Assembly (NCBI GenBank): GCA_015679605.1
Contig: JAAAVE010000930.1
Coordinates: 1 to 10,683, forward strand
Source of the DNA: Podila epigama
Taxonomy: Eukaryota > Mortierellomycota > Mortierellomycetes > Mortierellales > Mortierellaceae
Length of the DNA: 10,683 nt
Direction: 5' to 3'
Under the pieces are notes generated by a model, which saw only the letters and a list, made by a program, of their open reading frames with translations, searched no databases and was not told the origin of the DNA. Made by a program: the position numbers and the translations under genes. Of the stretch, positions 1 through 8,000 are shown piece by piece. The number at the start of each line of letters is the position of its first letter. Within the stretch, counting starts at the first letter, position 1.

Positions 1-228
1 CTTTTTGCGAGATCTGAAAGGATGATTGCTTTGCCGCCCCAGGCAGAAAAATTACATGTTGATTCGCTTAGCACATATTTCTGGTTCTGATTCAAATCTC
101 AAAAGAAAAGAAGAAAAACATCCTTTCCATTGTGGAAGATAATTGTCCTTCACCAGATGTCCTTCAATAAGAAATAGTATTAACCAACGCATTTATTATT
201 TCTTTGTTGATTCTTTATTTATTTTTAG

Positions 229-409
229 ACTGTCATCGGTTGGTTCCGAAAATTGACAATCGTAACGTGTGTCAATCTCGTCATGTCAAGGTAAATTCAC
301 CTACCCATCTTGTTCTCCCTTTCAACTCTTTGTACACGTACTCCTCCTTTCTCCCTTACTTCCCACCCCAAGAGGAAAGATGTCCACAATCATGCTAATT
401 CAGACATAA
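229..409 (+). CDS. Possible terminal exons of an unrecognised gene entering from the left (weak)
   Basis: Seen: a strong acceptor-like run ends at 227-228, with a TTAAC branch-like element near 180 and a long T-rich tract. A 62-nt segment (229-290) follows, then a GTAAAT donor at 291 and a pyrimidine-rich 82-nt candidate intron ending CCAAG at 372. Splicing 229-290 to 373-409 keeps one frame open to TAA at 407-409 and gives a hydrophobic stretch starting TVIGWFRKLTIV and ending TIMLIQT. Without splicing, the same frame stops at 292-294 in the donor. An AATAAA at 650-655 would suit a 3' end. The peptide is not recognised, and the upstream exon boundary cannot be placed because no good donor is visible between 1 and 200. 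It could be chance. Confidence 0.18.
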
Positions 410-649
410 ACACAAACATAATGGTGTCAAACTGTATTATCCTGACCTCGCAACAATCTCACCATTCTTTCTGTGGATCACTTTGATTCATCTCGGCATC
501 TTCAACGTTTTTTAACTTTTTTTTGTCTTGATCTAATTGCTTGTGTAGTCGTGCAATGGACATCAAGTTTTGAGACGCGGGCCATAAGGTTTTCTATGGG
601 TAAGATATTATGAATATTCATTAAATAGTTGTATGGTTGTATAGTCTTC

Positions 650-655
650 AATAAA
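650..655 (+). terminator. Possible poly(A) signal AATAAA
   Basis: A canonical AATAAA lies on the + strand in AT-rich sequence, about 240 nt after the TAA of the doubtful exon pair at 229-409. If a + strand gene enters from the left, this could be its polyadenylation signal, which would make it convergent with the eS1 gene. In AT-rich DNA the hexamer is common, so it is weak evidence. Confidence 0.2.
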
Positions 656-862
656 AAATACCAGTAATCGACTTGAGTCTTTCGTTCTTTCAACTGTTGA
701 TGCAACTTTTTTTTTGTGCAATCTATATTTTGATTGCCTCAATGGACCGTGTGATATTCACTAAAAGTGTGCAAAACAAAGGTAGTCGATATTCTTAAAC
801 CATGCACAAGTCATCATGTCAAAGCAAAGCACGGCACACATGGAAATTGTCTGCAAAAAGTA

Positions 863-868
863 TTTATT
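863..868 (-). terminator. Poly(A) signal AATAAA of the eS1 gene
   Basis: On the minus strand AATAAA occurs 38 nt downstream of the eS1 stop codon (907-909), a normal spacing for a fungal 3' UTR. The UTR between them is C-rich on the transcript strand. Confidence 0.5.
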
Positions 869-906
869 GGGTGGTGGTGGGGGTTGCGGTAGTTGTATAT
901 TTTTGC

Positions 907-2818
907 TTAAACCTCAGCGAGCACAGCGGGCTCCTTGAAGTCCTTGCGCTCAACCTTGGCACCGGTCTCGTTGTCAGCACCAGAGTGGAGCTCGAGGAGC
1001 TTGCCAAGATCGAACTTGGGGGCCTTAAGGATCTTGACCTTGCGGACAAAGACATCACGGATGGGGTAGATGTTCTTGCAGGACTTCTCAATCTCGCTTC
1101 CGATCACCTCAGGGATGAACTTGTGGACGAGCTCCTTCAAGTCGCAGGAGGTAGCCTGGGCGATCATGATCTCGAACATCTTCTTGCGAATCTGACGGAT
1201 CTGAGCGGTCTGGGCGTAGGTGGTCTTCTTGACCTGGTGGACACCCTTCTTGGTGAAGGCAACAGCAAAGAGGCGGAGCAAGTAACCGTCGGTGGTCTTG
1301 ACATCGACGTGAGCCTCAATGATGGACTATATAGAGATAGAGAGTCATATAACAATAGGAAGAATGGAGTAAGAATTATACCCTTTGGCGACTTGAACAA
1401 GAGTCATACATGTATCATACACTTGGTTTCAATAATAAAGAACCCGATTCAGATCATATCAAAAACAAAAAGTAAAGCTCTGTTTCGTTTTTAAAAACGA
1501 GCCATGTTTCGTACCTGCCACTTGCGGACCATGGAGCGGAGCTTGTCCGAGGTCATGTCCATGCCGTGGAAGTTGGTGAGGCAGTTCTTGCCCTGGACCT
1601 CATCAACGCGCAGCTTGACCTTGCGGAAGGAGTAATCCTCGTTCTTGTTCAAGTCAGCGAGCGAGACCTCGAGGACACGGCCCTTCAAGGCATCGTTGGC
1701 GTTCTTCATGCCCTGGGTACGGTTGACAAGGGTCTTGCCAACGTTGCGGACGTCGAAGGTGGAAGGAGCCTTGATGTCATACCAGTCCTTGCGGGTGAAG
1801 GGGTCAACACTATTTGATTCATAGGCGTATTGGAGTGTCAGCATTAAGGACACATCTGTGTTCGTTTCCTGTTCCATAGCGCCTCAAGAGATAAAATGCC
1901 CACTCCTGAAAACGGTATTCCGAGAGGTGACAGTAATATCAACATATGACGCTGCATGACAATAACTCTTGTCGCAAAATGCTCCGTCTTCTCCTGACAA
2001 TCGCTACATTAATATTGCAGTGTCTCTCCTCAAACTCTAGTCCATACTCCAGGTACAAGCAAAGAAAGTTGCTGAGCGCCTGCACATATGTCTAGTCATT
2101 CACAGACAATAATCCTTTTGACCACAACGGGTGAGCTAAGTCACATCTGTCTTTGATCTCTCCATTGTTTCTTTGTAGATCGTGATCGCACTTCCTCCAG
2201 AATAAAAAGCTCTTCCATTCCTCCACGATATTTCTTTGAAGTCGGACAGCGCAATCAGAGATGTAGTCCTGTGTTTTCTCTTGATCCTTGATCTCCTGAT
2301 TGCGTTGATCTTATAGATTATGACAAGATGATCGTGTTGTTGAAAATATAAAAGAGATGCTGTCCATGAAACGATACTTTACACCTTCTTCTTGAGACCC
2401 TTCTTGCCTTTCGAGAGACGCCTAATAGAGAGTGAAAAAGGAGAGTGGACGAGGTTAGGGTTATGTAAGAAGATTGACGAGTTACTCTCTGAAAAAGTCA
2501 TGTGTGTAGTTGACTCACTTGTTCTTGCCGACGGCTTTGATTCAAGATTTTGACAGATTAGGTGCATCCATAAAGATTTCCCAGATTGCGATTTCCAAGA
2601 GTTGATGTTGATGTCCACAATCAAAGTACAGAGAGAATAAAAAAAAAAAGTCCATTTGTTGACGGTAGGGTAGCGATATAGCAGCGAAACGGATGGACCA
2701 AAGACGAACGATACATAGATGGATGGATGGATAGATGGAAAGGAACAAGATTTTGTTAGATGGATGTTTTCGATCCAGCAACACAGCAGCACTCTGCACG
2801 ACAGTGATTCTCACCCAT
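907..2818 (-). CDS. RPS1: 40S ribosomal protein eS1 (Rps3a / Rps1), five exons
   Basis: Structural protein of the small ribosomal subunit, on the platform near the mRNA exit; cytoplasmic translation. Coding exons in transcript order are 2818-2815, 2534-2519, 2421-2383, 1809-1515 and 1326-907, joining without frame breaks to 774 nt, 257 residues plus stop. The family usually has about 255-265 residues. Family signatures seen are [44 protein letters not shown]-like ([12 protein letters not shown]), [13 protein letters not shown] and, near the C-terminus, ETGAKVER. The first exon holds only ATG plus one G. The second is 16 nt and completes MAVGKNK; the third gives [12 protein letters not shown]. 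All introns are GT-AG, of 280, 97, 573 and 188 nt. An open frame around exon 4 begins with an ATG at 1877, but that lies inside the 573-nt intron, and the conserved N-terminal K-rich segment is found only through the splicing given here. The gene shares a divergent promoter with the Sec7 gene. Confidence 0.95.
1810..2382 (-). other. Long intron 3 of the eS1 gene (573 nt)
   Basis: The donor is GTAAAG at 2382, directly after the AAGAAGGT that ends exon 3. The acceptor ...AAATAG ends at 1810. The phase is fixed because GT plus T rebuilds the Val before the VDPF motif. At 573 nt it is by far the longest intron in the window, two to ten times the others. Introns of ribosomal-protein genes often host snoRNAs, so I looked on the transcript strand for a box C (RTGATGA) followed by a box D (CTGA). 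I found CTGA elements but no convincing box C. An H/ACA RNA cannot be excluded by eye. No protein-coding content was recognised. Confidence 0.75.
2455..2463 (-). promoter_or_regulatory. Telobox-like motif TAACCCTAA in eS1 intron 2
   Basis: The + strand reads TTAGGGTTA, so the transcript strand reads TAACCCTAA, containing the AACCCTAA telobox core. It lies inside the 97-nt second intron (2422-2518), about 360 nt downstream of the start codon. TTAGGG-type sites are bound by Tbf1-like Myb factors that control ribosomal-protein genes in several fungi, and teloboxes mark plant ribosomal-protein genes. A role here is inference; an 8-mer can occur by chance in a window this size. Confidence 0.25.
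2719..2738. repeat. Short GATG tetranucleotide repeat in eS1 intron 1
   Basis: A run of GATG/GATA units (GATGGATGGATGGATAGATGG) lies in the first intron of the eS1 gene. It is a small interrupted microsatellite with no evident function. Confidence 0.6.
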
Positions 2819-3241
2819 AGTGAAAAATAAAGAGGAGGGACAACCAAGCCTGCGGAGGTTCGCAAGCAAATGTACCTGTTGTGGACTTAAGGGGCGGTCC
2901 CGATTTTTTATTTTTCTATTTTTCTATTTTTCTATTTTAAAAAAGTACAAATCCCATAATAAATTAAAGAAAGGTGTAGAGAGAGGGAGAGAGGGACAAA
3001 TAAAATAATTTGTTCATCTGCTTGGATGGACGTTTTTTGCCCAAAAGCTTGTGTGCATTATTATTATTACATCATTCTATTCTTTTGTTCATTCAATTCA
3101 TCTACGACCTTGTGTTCATTCCATGGAGCACTAGAACAGACTGCTGCTGTCCCCTTTTGACCATCTCCACTCCACTCCACTTCACTCCTGTTCCTTTCTC
3201 GCCTTCGAATGTCATTGAATTAGTCTCTTTTCTTTCTTTTC
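2819..3241. promoter_or_regulatory. Divergent promoter region between eS1 and the Sec7-PH gene
   Basis: The 423 nt between the two divergent start codons hold both promoters and 5' UTRs. Visible elements are a GC-rich patch GGGGCGGTCCCG at 2891-2902, a tandem T-rich octamer tract (separate entry), a TTATTATTATTA run near 3058-3068 and CT-rich stretches just before the Sec7 start. Upstream ATGs occur on the Sec7 side at 3026 and 3209. The 3209 one makes a four-codon frame (stop 3221-3223) in frame with the main start and 18 nt before it. Transcription starts cannot be fixed by eye, so I do not know whether these upstream ATGs lie in the mRNA. Confidence 0.6.
2909..2938. repeat. Tandem TATTTTTC octamer tract
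   Basis: Nearly four head-to-tail copies of an 8-nt T-rich unit (TATTTTTC), the last incomplete, lie about 90 nt upstream of the eS1 start codon. On the eS1 transcript strand this is an A-rich tract, which could act as a nucleosome-poor promoter element; that role is inferred. Confidence 0.7.
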
Positions 3242-6200
3242 ATGAACATGGCACACAGCAAGTTTCTTTCAGGACATGACTACAAACTAAACGGCGACAT
3301 CACAAGCACAGGCTGTTCCACTGCCCATTTCGAACGCGAACAAGAACACGAGCAGAAACAGCAGGATCTGAAGCAAAAGCAGCAAGAACAACATCATCAT
3401 TATCATCAACAACTACATCCTCGTTTACAGCATCTTTCACATCAACCTATCAATTCGCCATCAGTCTTTTCAGCATCAGCATCAGCATCAGCATCAGTAA
3501 TGACGTCAAGGACTGTCAGCTCACCACCTTCGTCTTCATCCCCTTCTACTCCATACTCACTGTCCTCGCCGCGACAATCATACCCCCAGGGACATGCCGC
3601 CATGGCCCATTCCAATGTCAGTGGCTCTGGTGCAGTTAGGATATCAAGAGCTCCCAGGCGTGAATCTTCCTTAAGCCAGCCTTTGCCGTCTGTCCTGCCA
3701 TGTCTCCCACCTCTCATACCTGTTCCTACCGGGGCTGCAATTTCAGGACCACCCTCAGGGGCCAAGCCTCCAGTAGACTCTTCAACGACCAACCATACGC
3801 AGGGACAGAATCAAGCCAGACTATCCTTGACCATATCAACCCAGACTGCAGCAACACAGGTAGCAGTATTAGTAGCACCATCCGACAAATCACCATCCGT
3901 ACCGCAGTTTGACTCAGAGTTCCCCTCACCATCAGGGACAGGGTCAGGTACAGGGCCAGGGCCAGGGCCAGGACCAGGATCGTCAAGGTCAAGGTCAAGG
4001 TCAAGGTCAAGATCGACGCCCAGCTCACCATCATCGATTGCTCATGAAAACTCACAACTACTCTTTAATCAAGTTGTCGCCAGCCCAACTAGCACTGTGA
4101 AAAAGTGTACTAGCTTCAACGAAAAGATGGCTCCACCGCCATCGAGCACATCCGCAGGTCCTCTTTCATTGCCAACACAATCTGACACGCAAGAAAAGCC
4201 ACTCTCTGCCTGGCCAGAAACACCCAGGCAGTTCCTTGAGCGCTTGAAGGAGACCGTATCCAAGGCTGAGCTTGGAAACGTCCTGTCCAAAGGATCAGAT
4301 TCCTTTCATCAGGCTGTTCTCCGTACCCACATGGAGTCGTTCGACTTTCGGCGTGATCCCATTGATTTGGCCCTACGGTAGGAGCAATGACGGCCGTTGC
4401 TTAAATGTATGTCTGCGTTCAGTCTCAAACCATGTTAGGCCTAGTCCCACCTTATTGATTATTTATTTGGTATTCATAGAAAGTTCCTCCTCGACTTTCA
4501 CTTCCCTAAGGAAGCTCAGCAGATTGACCGAGTTCTCGAAGCCTTTGCCTTTCGATACCATGTGTGCAACCGTCACCTCTTTCGATCCGCAGGTGAGTAA
4601 GCGAGAGAAAAGAAAAGAAAAGAAACGAGACAGGGCAATACAGCTCAAGATAAGACAGAGTAGAACATGGCAGGACATAGCAGGACATAGCAGGACGACG
4701 ACAAGAGAAAACCACAATGGAGCTCGTTTCAACTCAAACAACCGTTCTAATCTCATTATTCATGTACGGCTTGCCACTCATCTAGAGATTGTCTATACCA
4801 TCGCCTTCTCGCTTATGCTTCTTCACACCGATGCCCATAACAAGAATGTACGATACAAGATGACAAAAGAGCAATATGTCAAGCAGGCCAAGAGCATTGA
4901 GGGTGTAAATACCGTACCGACTGACATCTTGGAGGTAAATTCTTTGACCTATATGTTCAGTTTTCATCGATATTATACTGTTCCACCTTCTTTCCTTTTT
5001 TCATTTTTTTAACAGAGCCTATCTTTTCTGTTCTTACACCATGGTTCAACCCAGATTCTCTATGACAACATCACCTTTCTCAAATTCGTATATGCTGAGG
5101 ATGAGCTAGATGTTGATGGACAAAGGATTGCCGATGTGCATCAATCAAGTGGGTGGTTCCCCCGCCGACGAACAACCAGCAACCAAAGGTCCGATTCGTA
5201 TACCATGATCCGACATGTAAGTTATGACGTGGACATTCGCAAGTTGCTCCTCATTTGTCATTAGGTTATTCATTTTCTGTTGTTTCGATGAGATAATAAT
5301 CTGACATGTGTAACTCCCATTCAAAATATGACATGAATATGAAAAAAATATAGGGCAGCATTGCTCATCTAGCACCGGATATCAGCGACTTGATTCCATT
5401 CCGATGGCCATACTATTGGAAGGGCACGATAGAGATGGTTGATAATGTCCAAATTAACAACCAATTCACCAAGGCTCCCGTGGCCAATATACCTGGTCTT
5501 CGATCCAGGAGAAATAGTCAACACTGTTCCCAAATCATGGGTCAATGGCAGGGAGAAAAGTCTAGTGAAGCACAGGACAATGGTCACAAGCTTACGAGAG
5601 GTCAGGATCAACCCATGGACGGCACTGCTGAGCTCAAGATTGCAAAATTTGGCATCCTCACTCGGAAAATTGATATTGAGAACGGGAAAAAAAGCTCTGT
5701 GCGTGGATGGCGTGACTTGGGCGTCATCCTCAGCGGATCTCAGCTTCTATTCTTTACTGAACTTGGTTGGTTCCAACAGCAACTGGCATCTCAACGCGGA
5801 TTTAATCCCGACGCTCCGCCTGAAGTAGATGGCTATTTTGCTACCCCTCTAGGAGGTAGCACACCTCCCATGCCCCAAGCACTCATCTCAACACTGGACT
5901 CGATTGCAGTAGTTGACAGTTCCTACCAAAAGTATCCACACGTGTTCCGCTTAGTCTGCCCAAACGGGAAGCAATATCTCTTTAGAGCACATTCAGAGTT
6001 TGACATGAATGACTGGATGGCCAAAATCAACTACGCTTCAGCGTTCAAAACGGCCGGAGTACGGCTTCGAAACTATCGTGTGGCATGGGCAAGCGATGTG
6101 TACTGGATTAAGGATGATCAAGGACGCCACCAATTGAGGCGTCGCCACCCAAAGGACCAAACATCGGACTCGGGACAGGTTAACGGACGAGCGGATCTGA

Positions 6201-7810
6201 TTATGGCAAAGATGAAAGACATCGACAGATTGATCAACACCTGCTCGGCTTCTCTGGCGGCTGAGCTTCGACTAGCTCGAGGGCTTGAAGTCATGGTCCC
6301 ACTTCAAAACGTAACACGGCAAAAAATTATTCAGAGCGCTACAATGGTGGGCAAGAGGTTGCGACATTTGATGTTGGAGAGAACCAAGCTCGATTGCTTT
6401 CGAACAATCTTGGAGCGCGACCTTGCGGTTGTAATGGCCTCTTGTGACTCAACTCTCGAGGGGCAAGGACATCATGCCCAATGGGCCTTCAACAACTGCA
6501 CGCGTGACGATTCCATTGATGGCAACCACCAGAGCATCTCTGATCGATCGAGCACCCTCCGTTCGCATACAGGCACAGATCTTCCCATGAATGGTGACTA
6601 TGTCCGCACCTACGGATATCAAGTGCAACCTCACGACTCTCGCCGGATGACCTTTGGTATGGATGACCGGATTGACCCTTCCAGGGAAGATTATGTACTA
6701 GACTCAAGCAGGACTAGCCAGAGTAGCAACAGGAGCTTCAGAGGCTCTGGGAAGCAAAGACTTAATATCCCAGAGTTTTCAAGAGCAGTGAGCGAAACGA
6801 CATTGCACGAACAACATAAGCTCCGTTTGTCCAAGGGCATGGACATCCCGCAGGGACCAATGGCGGTGCAAGCGGCAATTATTGGCGCGGCCCGAGGTAC
6901 TTTGGGCATGGTGTCAAGCACCCTTTCTAGTCCTGACCCTAATCACTTTCAAGAGGAGCGACCAACCCGTCAAACACCCGTCTCCTCATTGCATGGAGCA
7001 GGGCCTGCGCCTATTCCTACAGCAGTTTCTCTGTCTGCGACTGCATCAGATTCTGAGCCGGCGTCTGCGTCTGCGTCTGCGTCTGGGGTTGCGGTTGCGC
7101 CTGTGTTGCCCTTGACAACATCCACGTCGTCAAACACACTATTGTCCCCAGACTCTCAATCGTCGCCCACAGTAGGTGCAGCGTCGGCAGCGACACGTGC
7201 ACGAGCGCTATCGATGCCAGGTCAACGTCCGCCTACGATGCCAAGGACCGTTTCTATTTATTCGAGCAGTTCTCAGACAGCCAGTCGGCTTAAGCGCATT
7301 TTAGAACAAGGATTGGGTCACTTGAAATGGAAGTCCTCGATATTTTCACCAGCACCGGCGACGCCCCCAATACCTTCCACCCTAGGGTCCACAGTGTCTT
7401 CGAACTACGAAGGCAGTAGCAGCTCTCCAGAGATTCCAGAGATGAAGCACACCACGGTCATGCCCGAATCACACGCTAGCAAGGAGTCTTTGCAGGCCAT
7501 CCCTACAGTGTCGGTGGAGGATGCCCCAATGGCACCTGCACCATCTGTGGGAGGTCTTGTTGCTGAACTAGGGTTTTCGACTCCTGCACCACCTGTGCCT
7601 GAACCAGATGTGACGGGCAGAGGAGTCACAAGTGAGGATTCATTGCGGGTGGGTGGGTCTCGGTCTAATAGCACGTCAAGCATTCTGTCAATGGATTCGA
7701 ACGTGGACAATGGTGAAGATGAGCTTGTGATGGACTCGGAGCTGGAGGAAGGCAACGGTATGCTCCATAAAAACACAAAGCCAGATTCACCACGAGATCT
7801 TTCCCCGTAA
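3242..7810 (+). CDS. SYT1: Arf guanine-nucleotide exchange factor, Sec7 + PH domains, fungal Syt1/Sec74 type
   Basis: Predicted to load GTP onto Arf GTPases at Golgi or post-Golgi membranes. Exons 3242-4377, 4480-4592, 4786-4934, 5055-5216 and 5354-7810 join to 1338 residues plus stop; all introns are GT-AG (102, 193, 120, 137 nt). The start is the first ATG after an in-frame TAG at 3221-3223. Residues 1-320 are low-complexity, with Gln/His, Ser-Ala, Gly-Pro and Ser-Arg runs. The Sec7 domain spans about 324-485: ALRKFLLDFHFPKEAQQIDR carries the glutamic finger E390, and motif 2 is LMLLHTDAHNKNV (H430 where ARNO has N201). The linker contains PFRWPYYWKGT. The PH domain spans about 613-755, with GSQLLFFTELGW and the C-terminal Trp W741. 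A helical, probably coiled-coil segment (799-880) follows, then a Ser/Pro/Thr-rich tail. Sec7, PH and coiled coil in this order match yeast Syt1 and S. pombe Sec74. Which Arf is used cannot be read. Exon 4 may instead start at 5016, adding 13 residues. Confidence 0.9.
3471..3497 (+). repeat. CAGCAT hexamer microsatellite encoding Ser-Ala repeats
   Basis: Four and a half tandem copies of CAGCAT lie in exon 1 of the Sec7-PH gene, giving an alternating Ser-Ala run. The 6-nt unit means expansion or contraction keeps the frame. Confidence 0.85.
3933..4014 (+). repeat. Two adjoining hexamer tracts encoding Gly-Pro and Ser-Arg repeats
   Basis: A degenerate CAGGGN-type hexamer array (about 3933-3979) encodes a Gly-Ser/Thr then Gly-Pro run. 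It passes directly into four to five copies of TCAAGG (3982-4012) encoding (Ser-Arg)n. All units are 6 nt, so the main frame is kept, and other frames stay open as Gln-Gly-type shadows. The Ser-Arg run resembles an SR dipeptide segment, but nothing else suggests a splicing role. Confidence 0.85.
4604..4700 (+). repeat. Purine-rich repeats in Sec7-PH intron 2
   Basis: The 193-nt intron 2 holds a GAAAA pentamer run near 4609-4630 and then about two and a half direct copies of the 10-mer CAGGACATAG near 4671-4697. They lie between the GTGAGT donor at 4593 and the TCTAG acceptor at 4785 and are not coding in the spliced product. Confidence 0.65.
4935..5054 (+). other. Sec7-PH intron 3 with two in-frame acceptors
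   Basis: The donor GTAAAT follows the Glu codon ending exon 3. One possible acceptor is TTTTTTTAACAG ending at 5015, with a strong T-tract. A second is CAACCCAG ending at 5054. They are 39 nt apart, and both keep the frame open. The distal site gives ILE-ILYDNITF, which fits the Sec7 family pattern ILE-x-x-YDNI. The proximal site inserts 13 residues (SLSFLFLHHGSTQ) into the Sec7 fold. I chose the distal site on protein conservation. Confidence 0.7.
7061..7084 (+). repeat. GCGTCT hexamer microsatellite encoding Ala-Ser repeats
   Basis: Four exact tandem copies of GCGTCT occur in exon 5 of the Sec7-PH gene, in the disordered C-terminal tail. They are followed by a related degenerate stretch (GGGGTTGCGGTTGCG). 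They encode a second Ala-Ser run, like that of exon 1 but with different codons. Confidence 0.85.
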
Positions 7811-8000
7811 TCACGTCAATCGTACTATTGCTCATGACGTCCCCGAGGCTGTTCACAGCGACGATTAGAGCAAATTTTGACATTCATTAATCAATATTAA
7901 AAGCATGTTTGTCATTATCCAAGACGAGAAAAAAAAGGACTACCTGGTAGATGAGTGTTTTGGTTCATGTTTTTTTATATGTAAGAAAATAGAAAAGAAA
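7811..8000. other. Convergent intergenic gap between the Sec7-PH and MRG genes
   Basis: Only 190 nt separate the two stop codons, so both 3' UTRs and both poly(A) regions must fit here or overlap. On the + strand an ATTAAA variant signal lies at 7896-7901, 86 nt after the Sec7-PH stop. On the minus strand no AATAAA is seen, only AT-rich sequence with a TATAAA-like variant around 7970-7980. No RNA gene or coding content was recognised. Confidence 0.6.
7896..7901 (+). terminator. Possible poly(A) signal ATTAAA of the Sec7-PH gene
   Basis: ATTAAA, the commonest variant of AATAAA, lies in AT-rich sequence 86 nt after the TAA at 7808-7810, about 100 nt from the stop of the convergent MRG gene. 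Confidence 0.35.

Larger units (their letters stand above)
1..906. other. Unassigned region left of the eS1 gene
   Basis: AT-rich sequence with no gene that I recognise. Frame 1 of the + strand is open from the left edge to a TGA at 88-90, encoding 29 residues, which could be the end of an exon entering from the left or chance. Two splice-like elements follow (listed separately at 229-409), then an AATAAA at 650-655. The remaining short open frames on both strands have no familiar motif and no splice partners that I could find. The last ~45 bases (863-906) are the eS1 3' UTR. I found no tRNA-like GGTTCRANTCC element on either strand. Confidence 0.5.

Noticed and set aside
802-1494. 230-codon + strand open frame opposite the eS1 gene
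   Set aside because: It lies antisense to the conserved last exon of eS1 and reads through an intron. Its Leu/Asp/Gly-rich content is the mirror of the eS1 codon pattern.
1491-1877. eS1 exon read as a separate 128-aa protein starting at 1877
   Set aside because: The first 26 or so residues come from the 573-nt intron and the last ones from the next intron. The conserved part starts exactly at the acceptor at 1810.
2379-2792. 137-codon minus-strand open frame ending in the KGKKGLKKK segment
   Set aside because: Most of it is intron 1 and intron 2 sequence of the eS1 gene; only 2383-2421 is a real exon.
2856-2885. Possible tRNA T-arm near GGAGGTTCGCAAGC
   Set aside because: The TTCGA core of a T-loop is not met (TTCGC), and no matching acceptor or anticodon arms can be drawn.
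3010-3279. Open frame upstream of the Sec7-PH gene
   Set aside because: It begins at a TTG, overlaps the real start in another frame and has no recognisable domain; it is promoter or 5' UTR sequence.
3502-3509. Perfect CRE palindrome TGACGTCA
   Set aside because: It lies within coding sequence of the Sec7-PH exon 1, where a regulatory role is unlikely; an 8-mer can occur by chance.
3909-4100. Gln-Gly repeat protein frame inside the Sec7-PH exon 1
   Set aside because: A shadow frame of the hexamer arrays; the arrays keep all frames open. The main frame leads into the Sec7 domain.
4272-5012. 246-codon + strand open frame across exons 2 and 3 of the Sec7-PH gene
   Set aside because: It reads through two introns. 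Only parts of it are in the true frame, and the Sec7 motifs require splicing.
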